A DNA stretch of 64,000 nt from Eriocheir sinensis. Taxonomy: Eukaryota; Arthropoda; Malacostraca; Decapoda; Varunidae. The position numbers and the translations under genes were made by a program. Position 1 is the first letter of the stretch. Each line of letters opens with the position of its first letter. Below are positions 16,678 through 30,860 of this stretch, piece after piece. The stretch is from positions 496,001-560,000 of the forward strand of contig NW_026111754.1 of assembly GCF_024679095.1 (NCBI RefSeq), in the 5' to 3' direction. Under the pieces are notes generated by a model, which saw only the letters and a list, made by a program, of their open reading frames with translations, was not told the origin of the DNA and did no database searches.

Positions 16678-19600
16678 CGTGTATTTTGCATATTTTTTCA
16701 ATACAAATTTACCTTATTATATACGCATTTTGTATATTAATTTTAATACAAATTTAATTATTCGATGAGTATTTTTGTATCTGTATTTTTATAAACATAT
16801 GCTTTATTTTTTGGGTATTTTGCATCTTTATTTTCATACAAATTTACATTATTTTATTGATATTCTGCTCATTCATTTTGATACGAATTGACATTATTCA
16901 ATGTGTATTTTGTATATATTTTTCATACAAATTTACGTTATTTTATGTTTATTTATTCATATATTTTGATACAAATTTACAATATTTTATGGGTATTTTG
17001 TATATACATTTCAAAAGAAATTTACCTAGATTTATGTGTATTTTGTATATCTATTTTCATACAAACTCAAATTATTTCTATGTATTTTTGTATATATTTT
17101 AATACAAATTTTAGTTATGTTATGTGTATTTTGTAAATTTATTTTCATTCATATATATTATTTTATTGGTGTTTTGTTGATCTATATTGATACGAATTTA
17201 CATTATTTTATATGTACTTTGTACATATATATTTATACGCTTTTACATTATTTAATATTTATTTTGAATATATATTTTTATACAAATTCATGGTATTTTA
17301 TGTGTATTTGTATATATATTTTCAAATAAATTTACATTACTTTATGTGTATTTTGTACATATATTTTATTACAAATCTACCTTATTTTATGTTTATTTTG
17401 TATGTGTATTTTGTATACAAATTTACCTTAATATATACCCATTTTGTATATTAATTTTAATACAAATTTAATTATTCGATGTCTATTTTTGTATCTGTAT
17501 TTTTATAAACATATGCTCTATTTTTTGGGTATTTTGCATCTTTATTTTTTATACAAATTTACATTATTTTATTGATATTCTGCTCATTCATTTTGATACG
17601 AATGGACATTATTCTATGTGTATTTTGTATATATTTTTCATACAAATTTACGTTATTTTATGTGTATTTGTTTATATATTTTGACTCAAATTTACAATAT
17701 TTTATGGGTATTTTGTATATACATTTCAAAAGAAATTTACCTAGTTTTATGTGTATTTTGTATATCTATTTTCATACAAACTCAAATTATTTCTATGTAT
17801 TTTTGTATATATTTTAATATAAATTTTAGTTATGTTATTTGTATTTTGTAAATTTATTTTCATTCATATACATATTATTTTATTGGTGTTTTGTTCATAC
17901 GAATTTACATTATTTTATATGTACTTTGTATATATATATTTATACGCTTTTATATTATTTAATATTTATTTTGAATATATATTTTTATACAAATTAATGG
18001 TATTTTATGCGTATTTGTATATATATTTTTAAATAAATTTACATTATTTTATGTGTATTTTGTACATATATTTTATTACAAATCTACCTTATTTTATGTT
18101 TATTTTGTATGTGTATTTTGTATATTTATATTTATCCAAATACACATTCTTTTATTGGTATTTTGTTTATTTATTTTAATTCGAGTTTACATTATTTTAT
18201 GTGTATTTTGTATACTTTTTTTATACGTATTTACTTAATTTTATGTGTATTTTGTATATATATTTTTATAGAAATCTACGTTTTTTTATTTGTATTCGTA
18301 TATATATTTTGAAACAAATTTACATTGTTTTATATGTATTTTTGCATATCTCTTTTAATACAAATTTACCTTATTGTATGTGCATTTTGTATATTTATTT
18401 CAATGCAAATTTAAATATTTTATGTGTATTTTGGTATATATATTTTTATAAGAAATGCGCTATATTATGGGAATTTTGCATCTTTATTTTCATACAAATT
18501 TACATTATTTTATTAATATTCGTTGTATTTATTTTGATACGATGTTACATTATTCTATTTGTTTTTTGTATATACTTTTTTATACATATTTACATTATTT
18601 AATGTGTATCTTGCATATATATTTTATACAAATTTATTATCTATTATCTATTTTCATACGAATACACATTCTTTTCATGATATTTTGTTTATTTATTTTG
18701 ACACGAATTTACATTATTTGATATGTATTTTGTATATATATTTTTATACGTATTTACATAATTTCATATGTATTTTATATATATATTTCTATAGAAATCT
18801 ACTTTATTTTATGTTTATTCGTATATATATTTTGAAACAGATATACATTGTTTTATATGTATTTTTGAATATTTCTTTCAATACAAATTTACCTTACTGT
18901 ATATGCATTTTGTATATTTATTTCAATACAAATTTAAATATTTTATGTGTATTTTGGTAAATATATTTTTATAAAAAATCCAATAATTTTTGGTAATTTT
19001 GCATCTTTATTTTCATACAAATTTACATAATTTCATTGATATTCTGTGTATTAATTTTGATACGATTTTACATTATTCTATTTGTTTTTTGTATATATTT
19101 TTTTATACACATTTATATTATTCAATGTGTATCTTGCATATATATTTTATACAAATTTATGTTATTTTAAGTGTATTTGTTTATATATTTTCATTCAAAT
19201 TTACATTATTTGATGTGTATTTTGTATATGTATTTCAATACAAATTTACCTAATTTTATGTGTATTTTGTATATTTCTTTTCAAACGAATTTAAATTATT
19301 TTTGTGAATTTTTGTATATAGTTTTATACAAATTTAGATTATTTTATGTACGCATTTACATTATTTAGTGTGTGTTTTTTATATACATTTTTTTGCAAAT
19401 TTACTTTATTTTATGTGCATTTTTGTACATATATTTTTATAGAAATTTGCGTTATTTGTATATGTTATCTCATACAAATTTACATTATTTTATTGCTTTT
19501 TTGTTTATTTATTTTGATACGAGTTACATGATTATATGTGTATTTTGTACATATTTTTTATACGTATTTGCAATACTTAATGTGTACTTTGTTTATATAT

Positions 19601-20050
19601 TTTTAAACAAATATACGTTATTATATGTATCTGTATAAATATTTTGATACAGATTTACATTATTTTATGTATTTTGTATGTACATTTCAATTCAAATTTA
19701 GCTTATTTTAGCTGTATTTTGTATATATTTTCATACAAATTTAATTACTTCTGTGTATTTTTGTATATAGTTTTATACAAATTTACGATATTTTTTGTGT
19801 ATTGTGTATATTTATATTTATACAAATACACATTCTTTTACTGGTATTTTGTTTATTTATTTTGATACGATTTTTATGTGTATTTTGTATTCATTTTTTT
19901 ATACGTATTTACTTCATTTTATGTGTATTTTGTATATATTTTTTATAGAAATCTACGTTATTTTATGTTTTTTCGTATATATATTTTGAAACAAATTTAC
20001 ATTGTTTTATATGTATTTTTGAATATCTCTTTCAATACAAATTTACTTCT
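16678..20050 (+). repeat. Satellite block 17, plus orientation
   Basis: The left part (16.7-18.1 kb) is a tandem pair with offset 707-715 bp. 17,745-19,240 is repeated at 20,530-22,010, and 18,460-20,030 is repeated at 22,290-23,890. The block stops at TTTACTTCT, where A-rich monomers begin. Confidence 0.9.
16705..18125 (+). repeat. Tandem duplication, unit about 710 bp
   Basis: The series of markers TAATTATTCGATG, ATTCTGCTCATTC, ACAAACTCAAATTATTTC, GGTGTTTTGTTGAT and TTTTGTATGTGTATTTTGTA occurs twice, with offsets falling from 715 to 707 bp. The second copy has lost about ten bases near 17,895. Confidence 0.85.
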
Positions 20051-23000
20051 CCATATATACCAAAATACACATAAAAAAATAAAATTTGTATTAAAAAAAT
20101 ATTTAAAAAACACATACAATAAGGTAAATTTGTATTGAAATAGATATGCAAAATACATATTAAACAATGTAAATTTGTTTCAAAATATATATACGAATAC
20201 ACATAAAATAACGTAGATTTCTATAAAAATATATACAAAATACACATAAAATGAAGTAAATACGTATAAAAAAAATGTATACAAAATACACATAAAATAA
20301 TGTAAATTCACATCAAAATAAATATACAAAATACCAATAAAAGAATGTGTATTTGTATAAATATAAATATTCAAAATACACATAAAATAACGTAAATTTA
20401 TATAAAACTATATACAAAAATACACAGAAGTATTTTAATTTGTATGAAAATATATATACAAAATAAGGTAAATTCGTTTCAAATTCAATAAACAAAATTC
20501 AGATTCTATAAAAATAATATAAAATCAGATTATCAGATTTTGTATATCTATTTTCATACAAACTCAAATTATTTCTATGTATTTTTGTATATATTTTAAT
20601 ACAAATTTTAGTTATGTTATGTGTATTTTGTAAATTTATTTTCATTCAAATATATATTATTTTATTGGTGTTTTGTTGATTTATATTGATACGAATTTAC
20701 ATTATTTTATATGTACTTTGTATATATATTTTTTATACGCATGTACATTATTTAATATTTATTTTGAATATATATTTTTATACAAACTCATGGTATTTTA
20801 TGTGTATTTGTATATATATCTTCATATAAATTTACATTATCTTATGTGTATTTTGTACATATATTTTATTACAAATCTACCTTATTTTATGTTTATTTTG
20901 TATATGTATTTTGTATATATTTATTTATCCAAATACACATTCTTTTATTGGTATTTTGTTTATTTATTTTAAATCGAATTTACATTATTTTATATGTATT
21001 TTGTATACATTTTTTTATATGTCTTTACTTAATTTTATGTGTATTTTGTATATATATTTTTATAGAAATCTACGTTTTTTTATTTGTATTCGTATATATA
21101 TTTTGAAACAAATTTACATTGTTTTATATGTATTTTTGCATATCTCTTTCAATACAAATTTACCTTATTGTATGTGGATTTTGTATATTTATATCAATAC
21201 AAATTTAGATATTTTAAGTGTATTTTGGTATATATATTTTTATAAGAAATGCGCTATTTTATGGGAATTTTGCATCTTTATTTTCATTCAAATTTACATA
21301 TTTTTTATTAATATTCGGTGTATTTATTTTGATACGAATTTACATTATTCTATTTGTTTTTTGTATATACTTTTTTATACATATTTACATTATTTAATGA
21401 GTATCTTGCATATATATTTTATACAAATTTATTATCTATTATCTATTTTTATACAAATACACATTCTTTTCATGGTATTTTGTTTATTTATTTTGACCCG
21501 AATTTACATTATTTGATATGTATTTTGTATATATATTTTTATACGTATTTACATAATTTTATATGTATTTTGTATATATATTTCTATAGAAATCTACTTT
21601 ATTTTATGTGTATTCGTATATTTTTTTTGAAACAAATTTACATTGTTTTATATGTATTTTTGAATATCTCTTTTAATACAAATTTACCTTACTGTATATG
21701 CATTTTGTATATTTATTTCAATACAAATTTAAATATTTTATGTGTATTTTGGTATATATATTTTTATAAAAAATGCGATAATTTTGGTTAATTTTGCATC
21801 TTTATTTTCATACAAATTTACATTATTTTATTGATATTCTGTATATTTATTTTGATACGATTTTACATTATTCTATTTGTTTTTTGTATATATTTTTTTT
21901 ACACATTTACATTATTTAATGTGTATCTTGCATATATATTTTATACAAATTTACGTTATTTTAAGTGTATTTGTTTTCATATTTTCATTGAAATTTACAT
22001 TTATTTTAACTCGAAATTACATTATTTTGTGTGTATTTTTTAAAAAAAAATTTATACGTATTTACTTAATTTTATGTGTATTTTGGGTATATATTTTTAT
22101 AGAAATCTACGTTTTTTTATTTGTATTCGTATATATATTTTGAAACAAATTTACATTGTTTTATATGTATTTTTGGATATCTCTTTTAATACGAATTTAC
22201 CTTATTGTATGTGCATTTTGTATATATTTATTTCAATGCAAATTTAAATATTTTATGTGTATTTTGGTATATATATTTTATAAGAAATGCGCTATTTTAT
22301 GGAATTTTGCATCTTTATTTTCATAAAATTTACATTATTTTATTAATATTCGGTGTCGTTATTTTGATACGATGTTACATTATTCTATTTGTTTTTATAT
22401 ATTTTTTTTATATATATTTACATTATTTAATGTGTATCTTGCATATATATTTTATACAAATTTATTATCTATTATCTATTTTCATAGAAATACACATTCT
22501 TCTCATGATATTTTATTTATTTATTTTGTCACGAATTTACATTATTTGATATGAATTTTGTATATATATTTTTATACGTATTTACATAATTTCATATGTA
22601 TTTTGTATATATATTTCTATAGAAATCTACTTTATTTTATGTGTATTTGTATATATATTTTGAAACAAACTTACATTGTTTTATATGTATTTTTGAATAT
22701 CTCTTTCAATACAAATTTACCTTACTGTATATGCATTTTGTATATTTATTTCAATACAAATTTAAATATTTTATGTGTATTTTGGTAAATATATTTTTAT
22801 AAAATATGCGATAATTTTTGGGAATTTTGCATCTTTATTTTCATACAAATTTACATTATTTTATTGATATTCTGTGTATTTATTTTGAAACGATTTTACT
22901 TTATTCTATTTGTTTTTTGTATATATAATTTTTATACACATTTACATTATTTAATGTGTATCTTGCATATATATTTTATACAAATTAACGTTATTTTAAG

Positions 23001-23890
23001 TGTATTTGTTTATATATTTTCATTCAAATTTACATTATTTGATATGTGTTTTGTATATGTATTTCAATACAAGTTTACCTAATTTTATGTGTATTTTGTA
23101 TATTTCTTTTCAAACAAATATCAATTATTTTTGTGTATTTTGTATATAGTTTTATACAAATTTAGGCTATTTTATGTACGCATTTACATTATTTAGTGTG
23201 TGTTTTGCATATATATTTTTTTTGCAAATTTACTTTATTTTATATGCATTTTTGTACATATATTTTTATAGAAATTTGCTTTATTTGTATATGTTTTCTC
23301 ATACAAATTTACATTATTATATTGCTATTTTGTTTATTTATTTTGATACGAATTACATAATTATATGTGTATTTTGTACATATTTTTTATACGTATTTAC
23401 ATTACTTAATGTGTATTTTGTTTATATATTTTTAAACAAATCTAAGTTATTATATGTATTTGTATAAATATTTTGATACAGATTTACTTTATTTTGTGTA
23501 TTTTGTATGTAAATTTCAATTCAAATTTAGGTTATTTTAGCTGTATTTTGTATATATATTTTCATACAAATTTAATGACTTCTGTGTATTTTTGTATATA
23601 GTTTTACACAAATTTACGATATTTTATGCGTATTTTGTATATTTATATTTATACAAATACACATTCTTTTACTGGTATTTTGTTTATTTATTTTGATACG
23701 ATTTTTATGTATATTTTGTATTCATTTTTTTATACGTATTTACTTTATTTTATGTGTATTTTGTATATATTTTTATAGAAATCTACGTTATTTTATGTGT
23801 ATTCGTATATATATTTTGAAACAAATTTACATTGTTTTATATGTATTTTGCATATCTATTTCAATACAAATTTACCTTATAGTATGTCCA
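17745..23890 (+). repeat. Overlapping direct duplications at offsets 2.79, 3.83 and 1.04 kb
   Basis: 17,745-19,240 matches 20,530-22,010 (offset about 2.79 kb). 18,460-20,030 matches 22,290-23,890 (about 3.83 kb). 21,250-22,010 matches 22,290-23,080 (about 1.04 kb). Shared markers include TTATTATCTATTATCTATTT and TATTAATATTCG. Blocks of about 0.8 kb thus occur three times. Confidence 0.82.
20051..20533 (-). repeat. Satellite block 18, minus island of about ten monomers
   Basis: 20,130-20,460 is the reverse complement of 19,740-20,045, making a small palindrome with its axis near 20,090. The right edge has three CAGATT words within 20,498-20,540, not seen elsewhere, and looks like a rejoining scar. 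Confidence 0.85.
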
Positions 23891-25164
23891 TTTTTTATAT
23901 TTATTTTGATACAAATTTTAATATTTTATGTGTATTTTGGTATATGTATTTTTATAAAAAATGCATTATTTTATGGCTATTTTGCATCTTTATTTTCATA
24001 CAAATTTACATTATTTTATTAATATTCTCTGTATTTATTGTTGATACGATTTTACATTATTCTATTTGTGTTTTGTATATATTTTTTTATACATATTTAC
24101 ATTATTTAATGTGTATTTTGTATATATATTTGATACAAATTACGTTATTTTAAGTGTATATGTTTATATATTTTCATTCAAATTTCCATTATTTTATGTG
24201 TATTTTGTATATGTATTTCAATACAAATTTACCTAATTTTTTGTGTATTTTGTATATTTATTTTCATACAAATTTAAATTATTTTTGTGTATTTTTGTAT
24301 ATAGTTTTATACAAACTTAGGTTATTTTATGAGTATTTTGTATATCCTTTTTCATACAAATACACATTCTTTTATTGATATTTCGTTTATTTATTTTGAG
24401 GAGAATTTAAATTATTTAATGTGTATTTTGTATATATATTTCTTATACGTATTTACATCTTTTCATGTGTATTTTGTATATATATTTCTATAGAAATCTA
24501 CGTTATTTTATGTGTAATCGTATATAGATTTTTAAACAAATTTACACTTTTATGTGAAATTTGTATATTTTTTCACAAATTTACCTTATTGTACGTGCAT
24601 TTTGTATATTAATTTTAATACACATTTAATTATTCTATATGTATTTTTGTATATGTATTTTAAAAAAAATATGCTTTATTTTATTAGTATTTTGCATCTT
24701 TATTTTCATACAAAATTACATTATTTTATTGATATTCTGTGTATTTATTTTGATACGATTATTCTATGTATATTTTGTATATCTATTTTAAACAAATGTA
24801 CGTTATTTTATGTGAATTTGTTCTCATTTCATACAAATTTACATTATTTTATGTGTATTTTGTACATGTATTTAAATACAAATTTAAATAATTATATGTG
24901 TATTTTGTATATCTATTTTCATACAAATTGAAATTTATTTTTTTGTTTTTTTGTATATATTTTTATTCAAATTTTCGTAATTTTATGTGTATTTTGTATA
25001 TTAATTTTCCTACTAATATACGTTCTTTTATCGGAATTTTGTTTATTTATTGTGATACGAATTTTATTTTTTTTACGTGTATTTGATATATATATTTTTA
25101 TACTTATTTACATAATTTTATATGTATTTTGAATATATATTATCATAGATATTTACTCTATATG
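20534..25164 (+). repeat. Satellite block 19, plus orientation, longest single-polarity block
   Basis: 4.6 kb of T-rich monomers. It contains two further copies of the 18.5-19.2 kb segment (21.25-22.01 and 22.29-23.08 kb) and a 19-mer-like run at 23.7-24.4 kb. The last 0.7 kb has distinctive monomers (TTACACTTTTATGTG, CGTTCTTTTATCGGAATTT) also found near 29.6 and 36.5 kb. Confidence 0.9.
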
Positions 25165-26310
25165 TTTATACAAAAAAAACACAAAAATAATTTAAATTTG
25201 TATGAAAATAAATATACAAAATACACATAAAATTAGGTAAATTTGTATTTAAATACATATACAAAATACACAAAAAATAATGTAAATTTGAATGAAATTA
25301 TATAAACAAATACACTTAAAATAATGTTAATTTGTATAAAATATATATAAAAAATACACATTAAATAATGAAAATATGTATAAAAAAATATATACAAAAC
25401 ACAAATAGTATAATATAAAATCGTATCAAAATATATACACAGAATGTTAATAAAATAATGTACATTTGTATGAAAACTAAGATGCAAAATACCTATAAAA
25501 TAACGCATTTTTTATAAAATTATATATACCAAAATACACATAAAATATTTGAATTTGTATTAAAATAAATATTTAAAATGCAAATACAATAAGGTAAATT
25601 TGTATTGAAATAGATATGCAAAATACATATAAACAATGTAAATTTGTTTCAAAATATATATACGAATACACATAAAATAACGTAGATTTCTATAAATATA
25701 TATATACAAAATACAAATAAAATTAAGTAAATACGAATCAAAAATGTATACAAAATACACATAAAATAATGTAAATTTGTATAAGTATAAATAAACAAAA
25801 TAAATAAGAGAGTGTGTATTTGTATAAATATAAATATACAAATGCACATATAATAACGTAAATTTGTATAAAACTATTTAAAAAATACACAGAAGTAATT
25901 AAATTTGTATGAAAATAGATATACAAAATACACACCAAATAAGCTAAATTTGAATTGAAATATATATACAAAATACATAAAATAAAGTAAATTCGTTTCA
26001 AAATATTTTAACAAATACACATATAATAACGTAAATTTGTAAAAAAATATATAAACAAAATACACATTAAGTAATGTAAATACGTATAAAAAAATATTTA
26101 CAAAATACACAAATAATCAAGTCATTCGTATCAATATAAATTAACAAAAAACTAATTAAATAATGTAAATTTGTATGAGAAAACATATATAAAATACACA
26201 TAAAACAACGTTTTAAGTTTTTATAAAAATATATGTATAAAAATGCACATAAAATTAGTTTGCATTAAAAGAATATATACAAAACACACATTAGATAATG
26301 TAAATGAGTA
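23170..26310. repeat. About 3.1 kb palindrome with axis near 24.74 kb
   Basis: Five pairs of markers sum to 49,465-49,480: GTATTCG at 23,805/25,670, GCATTATTTTATGG at 23,965/25,505, TTCTATTTGTG at 24,060/25,405, TGTTTTCTCATAC at 23,300/26,175, and the TTTGCAAATT region at 23,260/26,220. The spacer is about 0.75 kb and has different monomers. Confidence 0.75.
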
Positions 26311-26984
26311 TAAAAATATGTATAAAAAATACCTATGAAATAATCTAAATTCGTATCGAGTTAAATTAAGAAAATAACAATAAAATAATGTAATTTTGGA
26401 TGAAAATATATATAGAAAACACACATAAAATAACCTAAATACAAATACAAATATACACATTAAATAATTTAAAATTGAATGAAGTAAATATACAAAATAA
26501 ACATAAAATAGGGTAAATTTGTAATGAAATATATGTAAGAATACACATAAAATAATATCAATTTGTATGAAAATATATATACAAATACACATAAAATAAC
26601 ATGAATTTGTATAAAATTTGTTTCAAAATATATACGAATACACACAATAAAATAAAGTAAATTTTTATGAAAATGTATATATAAAATACACATAAAATAA
26701 TTTAAATACGTAGAAAAAAATATATAAAAAATAAACATCAAATAATGTAAATTCGTAAAAATTAAATACAAAATTCCAATAAAAGAATGTATATTTGTAG
26801 GAAAACATATATACAAAAAACAAATAAAATAGCTAAAATTTGTATAAAAATATATACAAAAATACACAAAAATATTTTAAATTTGTTTGAAAATAGATAT
26901 CCAAAATACACATAAAGTTAGGCAAATTTGTATTGAAATACATTTACAAAACTCACATAAAATAATGTAAATTTGTATGAAAAT
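25165..26984 (-). repeat. Satellite block 20, minus orientation
   Basis: 25,170-26,310 is the reverse complement of 23,170-24,420. 26,170-26,900 is the reverse complement of block 7. It switches back at AAAATATACACATTC with no obvious recurrent junction. Confidence 0.9.
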
Positions 26985-28040
26985 ATACACATTCTCTTAT
27001 TGGTATTTTGTTTATTTATTTTGATACGAATTTACATTATTTTATGTGTATTTTGTATACATTTTTGATTCGTATTTACTTCATTTTATGTGTATTTTGT
27101 GTATATATTTTTATAGAAATCTACGTTATTTTATGTGTATTCGGATATATATTTTGAAAAAAATTTACATTGTTTTATATGTATTTTGCATATCTATTTC
27201 AATACAAATTTACCTTATTGTATGTGTTTTTTCTATATTTATTTTAATACAAATTAAATTTTTTGATGTGTATTTTGGTATATATATTTTTAAAAATAAA
27301 AAAAAGGCGTTATTTTATAGGTATTTTGCTTCTTTATTTTCATTCAAATTTACATTATTTTATTAATATTCTGTGTATTTATTTTGATACGATTTTACAT
27401 TATTCTATTTGTGTTTTGTACATATTTTTTTTTATACAAATTTACGTTATTTTAAGTGTATTTGTTTATGTATTTTCATTCAAATTTACATTATTTTATG
27501 TGTATTTTGTGTATGTATTTCAATACAAATTTACCTAATTTTATGTGTATTTTGTATATTTATTTTCATACAAATTTAAAATATTTTTGTGTATTTTTGT
27601 ATATAGTTTGATACAAATTTAGGTTATTTTATGTGTATTTTGTATATCTATTTTCAACCAAATACACATTCTTTTATTGATATTTTGTTTATCTATTTTG
27701 ACGCGAATTTACATTATTTAATGAGTATTTTGTATTTATATTTTTATACGTATTTACATCATTTCATGTGTATTTTGTAGAGTTTTAAACAAATTTATAT
27801 TATTTAATGTGTATTTTGTATATATATATTTATACAAATACACATTCTTTTATTGTTATTTTGTTCATTTATTTTGCTACTAATTTACATTATTTTACGT
27901 GTATTTTGTATACATTTTTTATACGTATTTATTTAATTTTATGTTTATTTTGTATATATATTTTTTTTATAGAAATCTACCTTATTTCATGTGTATTCGT
28001 ATATATATTTTGAAACAAATTTACATTGTTTATATGTATA
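26985..28040 (+). repeat. Satellite block 21, plus orientation
   Basis: One clear 19-mer copy (27,119-27,977). From about 27,830 rightward it pairs with the very end of the window in reverse complement, sharing the private variant GTATTTATTTAATTTTATG. Confidence 0.9.
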
Positions 28041-28121
28041 ATTAAATTTGTATTAAAATTAATATACAAAATGCGTATATAATAAGGTAAATTTGTATTG
28101 AAAAAATATGCAACATACACG
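28041..28121 (-). repeat. Satellite block 22, minus island of about two monomers
   Basis: Bounded by TATATGTATAATTAAATTTG on the left and the ACATACACGTTTACTC junction on the right. Mirror partner is 63,711-63,790. Confidence 0.85.
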
Positions 28122-29048
28122 TTTACTCATACAAATTTATATTATTTTATTGGTATTTTGTTTATTTATTTTGATACGAATTACATGATTATATGTGTAT
28201 TTTGTACATATTTTTTATACGTATTTACATTATTTAATGTGTATTTTGTTTATATATTTTCATACAAATTTACGTTATTATATGTGTATTTGTATAAATA
28301 TTTTGATACAAATTTACTTTATTTCATGTATTTTGTATATATATTTCAATTCAAAATTAGCTGATTTTGTGTGTATTTTGTATATATTTTCATACAAATT
28401 TAATTACTTCTGTGTATTTTTGTATATAGTTTTATATAAATTTACGTTATTTTATATGTTTTTTTATATTTATATTTATACAAATACACATTCTTTTATT
28501 GGTATTTTGTTTATTTATTTTGATAAAATAAAATAAATGCGTTATTTTATTGGTATTTTGCTTTTTTATTTTCATACAAATTTACATTATTTTATTAATA
28601 TTCTGTGTATTTATTTTGATACGATTTTACATTATTCTATTTGTATTTTGTACATATTTTTTATGCAAATTTACGTTATTTTAAGTGTATTTGTTTATGT
28701 ATTTTCATTCAAATTTACATTATTTTATGTATTTTATGTATGTTTTAAACAAATTTACCTAATTTTATGTGTATTTTGTATATTTATTTCCATACAAATT
28801 TAAAATATTTTGTGTTTTTTGTATATAGTTTGATACAAATTTAGGTTATTTTATGTGTATTTTGTATATCTATTTTCATAGAAATACATTCTTTTATTGA
28901 TATTTTGTGTATTTATTTTGACGCGAGTATTCATTATTTAATGTGTATTTTGTATATATATTTTTATACGTATTTACATCATTTCATGTGTATTTTTTTT
29001 AGTTTTAAACAAATTTAAATAATTTAATGTGTATTTTGTATATATATA

Positions 29049-29136
<88 letters not shown>

Positions 29137-29379
29137 CAAATACACATTCTTTTATTGGTATTTTGTTTATTTATTTTGATACTAATTTACATTATTTTAT
29201 GTGTATTTTGTATACATTTTTTATACGTATCTACTTAATTTTATGTGTATTTTGTATATATATATTTATGAAAATCTACCTTATTTCATGTGTATTCGTA
29301 TATATTTTGAAACAAATTTACATTGTTTATATGTATTTTGCATATCTATTTTTGTGTATTTTGTATTTATTTTTGTTAT
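28122..29379 (+). repeat. Satellite block 23, plus orientation
   Basis: Begins at the ACACGTTTACTC junction and ends at TTTTGTTATACATAG, as block 13 does. Contains the TA tract at 29,039. Mirror partner is 62,446-63,710. Confidence 0.9.
29039..29131. repeat. (TA)n microsatellite, about 93 bp
   Basis: A TA run broken once by TTT near 29,051. It lies in the monomer preceding ACACATTCTTTTATTGG, which has only a short TATATATATA box at the homologous sites near 14,225 and 27,815. It is mirrored by the tract at 62,690. Confidence 0.95.
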
Positions 29380-29490
29380 ACATAGAATAATGTAAAATCG
29401 TATCAAAATAAGTACACAGAATATCAATAAATTATTTAAATTTGTAAGAAAATAAAGATGCAAAATACCCATAAAATAAATCATATTTAA
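29380..29490 (-). repeat. Satellite block 24, minus island
   Basis: About two and a half monomers between the TTATACATAG junction and ATATTTAAAAAAAATGTACG. Tandem partner 36,220-36,330, mirror partner 62,334-62,445. Confidence 0.87.
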
Positions 29491-30860
29491 AAAAAATGTA
29501 CGTTATTTTATGTGAATTTGTTTTCATTTCATACAAATTTACATTATTTTATGTGTATTTTTTACATGTATTTAAATACAAATTTAACTAATTATATGTG
29601 TATTTTGTATATCTATTTTCATACAAATTGAAATTTTTTTTTTGTTTTTTTGTATATATTTTTATTCATATTTTCGTAATTTTATGAGTATTTTGTATAT
29701 TTATTTTCCTACAAATACACGTTCTTTTATCGGAATTTTGTTTATTTATTTTGATACGAATTTTCATTTTTTTAGGTGTATTTGATATATATATTTTTAT
29801 ACTTATTTACATAATTTTATATGTATTTTGAATATATATTTTCATAGAAATTTACTCTATACATTTTTTTATAAGTATTTATATCATTTGATGTGTATTT
29901 TGTATATATATTTTATAGAAATCTGCGCTATTTTATGTGTATTCGTATATATATTTTGAAACAAATTTACATTGTTTTATAAGTATTTTGCATATCTATT
30001 TCAATACAAATTTACCTTATTGTACGTGTTTTTGTATATTTATTTTAACACAAATTTAATTTTTGATGTGTATTTTGGTATATATATTTTATAAATAAAA
30101 AATGCGTTATCTTATGGGTATTTTGCTTTTTTCATACAAATTTACATTATTTATTAATATTCTGTGTATTTATATTGACGATTTTACATTATTCTACTTG
30201 TGTTTTGTACATATTTTTTTATACAAATTTACGTTATTTTAAGTGTATTTGTTTATGTATTTTCATTCAAATTTACATTATTTTATGTGTATTTTGTGTA
30301 TGTATTTCAATACAAATTTACCTAGTTTTATGTGTATTTTGTATATTTATTTTCATACAAATTCAAAATATTTTTGTGTATTTTTGTATATAGTTTGATA
30401 TAAATTTAGGTTATTTTATGTGTATTTTGTATATCTATTTTCATACAAATACACATTCTTTAATTGATATTTTGTTTATTTATTTTGACGCGAATTTACA
30501 TTATTTAGTGTGTATTTTGTATATATATTTTTATACGTATTTACATCATTTCATATGTTTTGTATAGTTTTAAACAAGTTTATATTATTTAATGTGTATT
30601 TTGTATATATATATTTATACAAATACACATTCTTTTATTGGTATTTTGTTTATTTATTTTGATAATAATTTACACTATTTTATGTGTATTTTGTATACAT
30701 TTTTTATACGTATTTACCTTTTTTTATGTGTATTTTGTATATATATTTTTATATAAATATACATTAATTCATGTGTATTCGTATTTATATTTTGAAACAA
30801 ATTTACATTGCTTATATGTATTTTGCATATTCATTTTTGTTTATTCTGTATTTTTGTTAT
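29491..30860 (+). repeat. Satellite block 25, plus orientation
   Basis: T-rich monomers including CGTTCTTTTATCGGAATTTT, one GTATTCG subtype at about 29,936 and the next at about 30,776. Tandem partner 36,331-37,688, mirror partner 60,961-62,333. Confidence 0.9.

Noticed and set aside
17385..18110. Yeast-type replication origin core matches such as TTTTATGTTTA
   Set aside because: The match lies in one monomer subtype (also near 33,675, 51,760 and 58,420) and such an AT-only consensus is expected by chance here.
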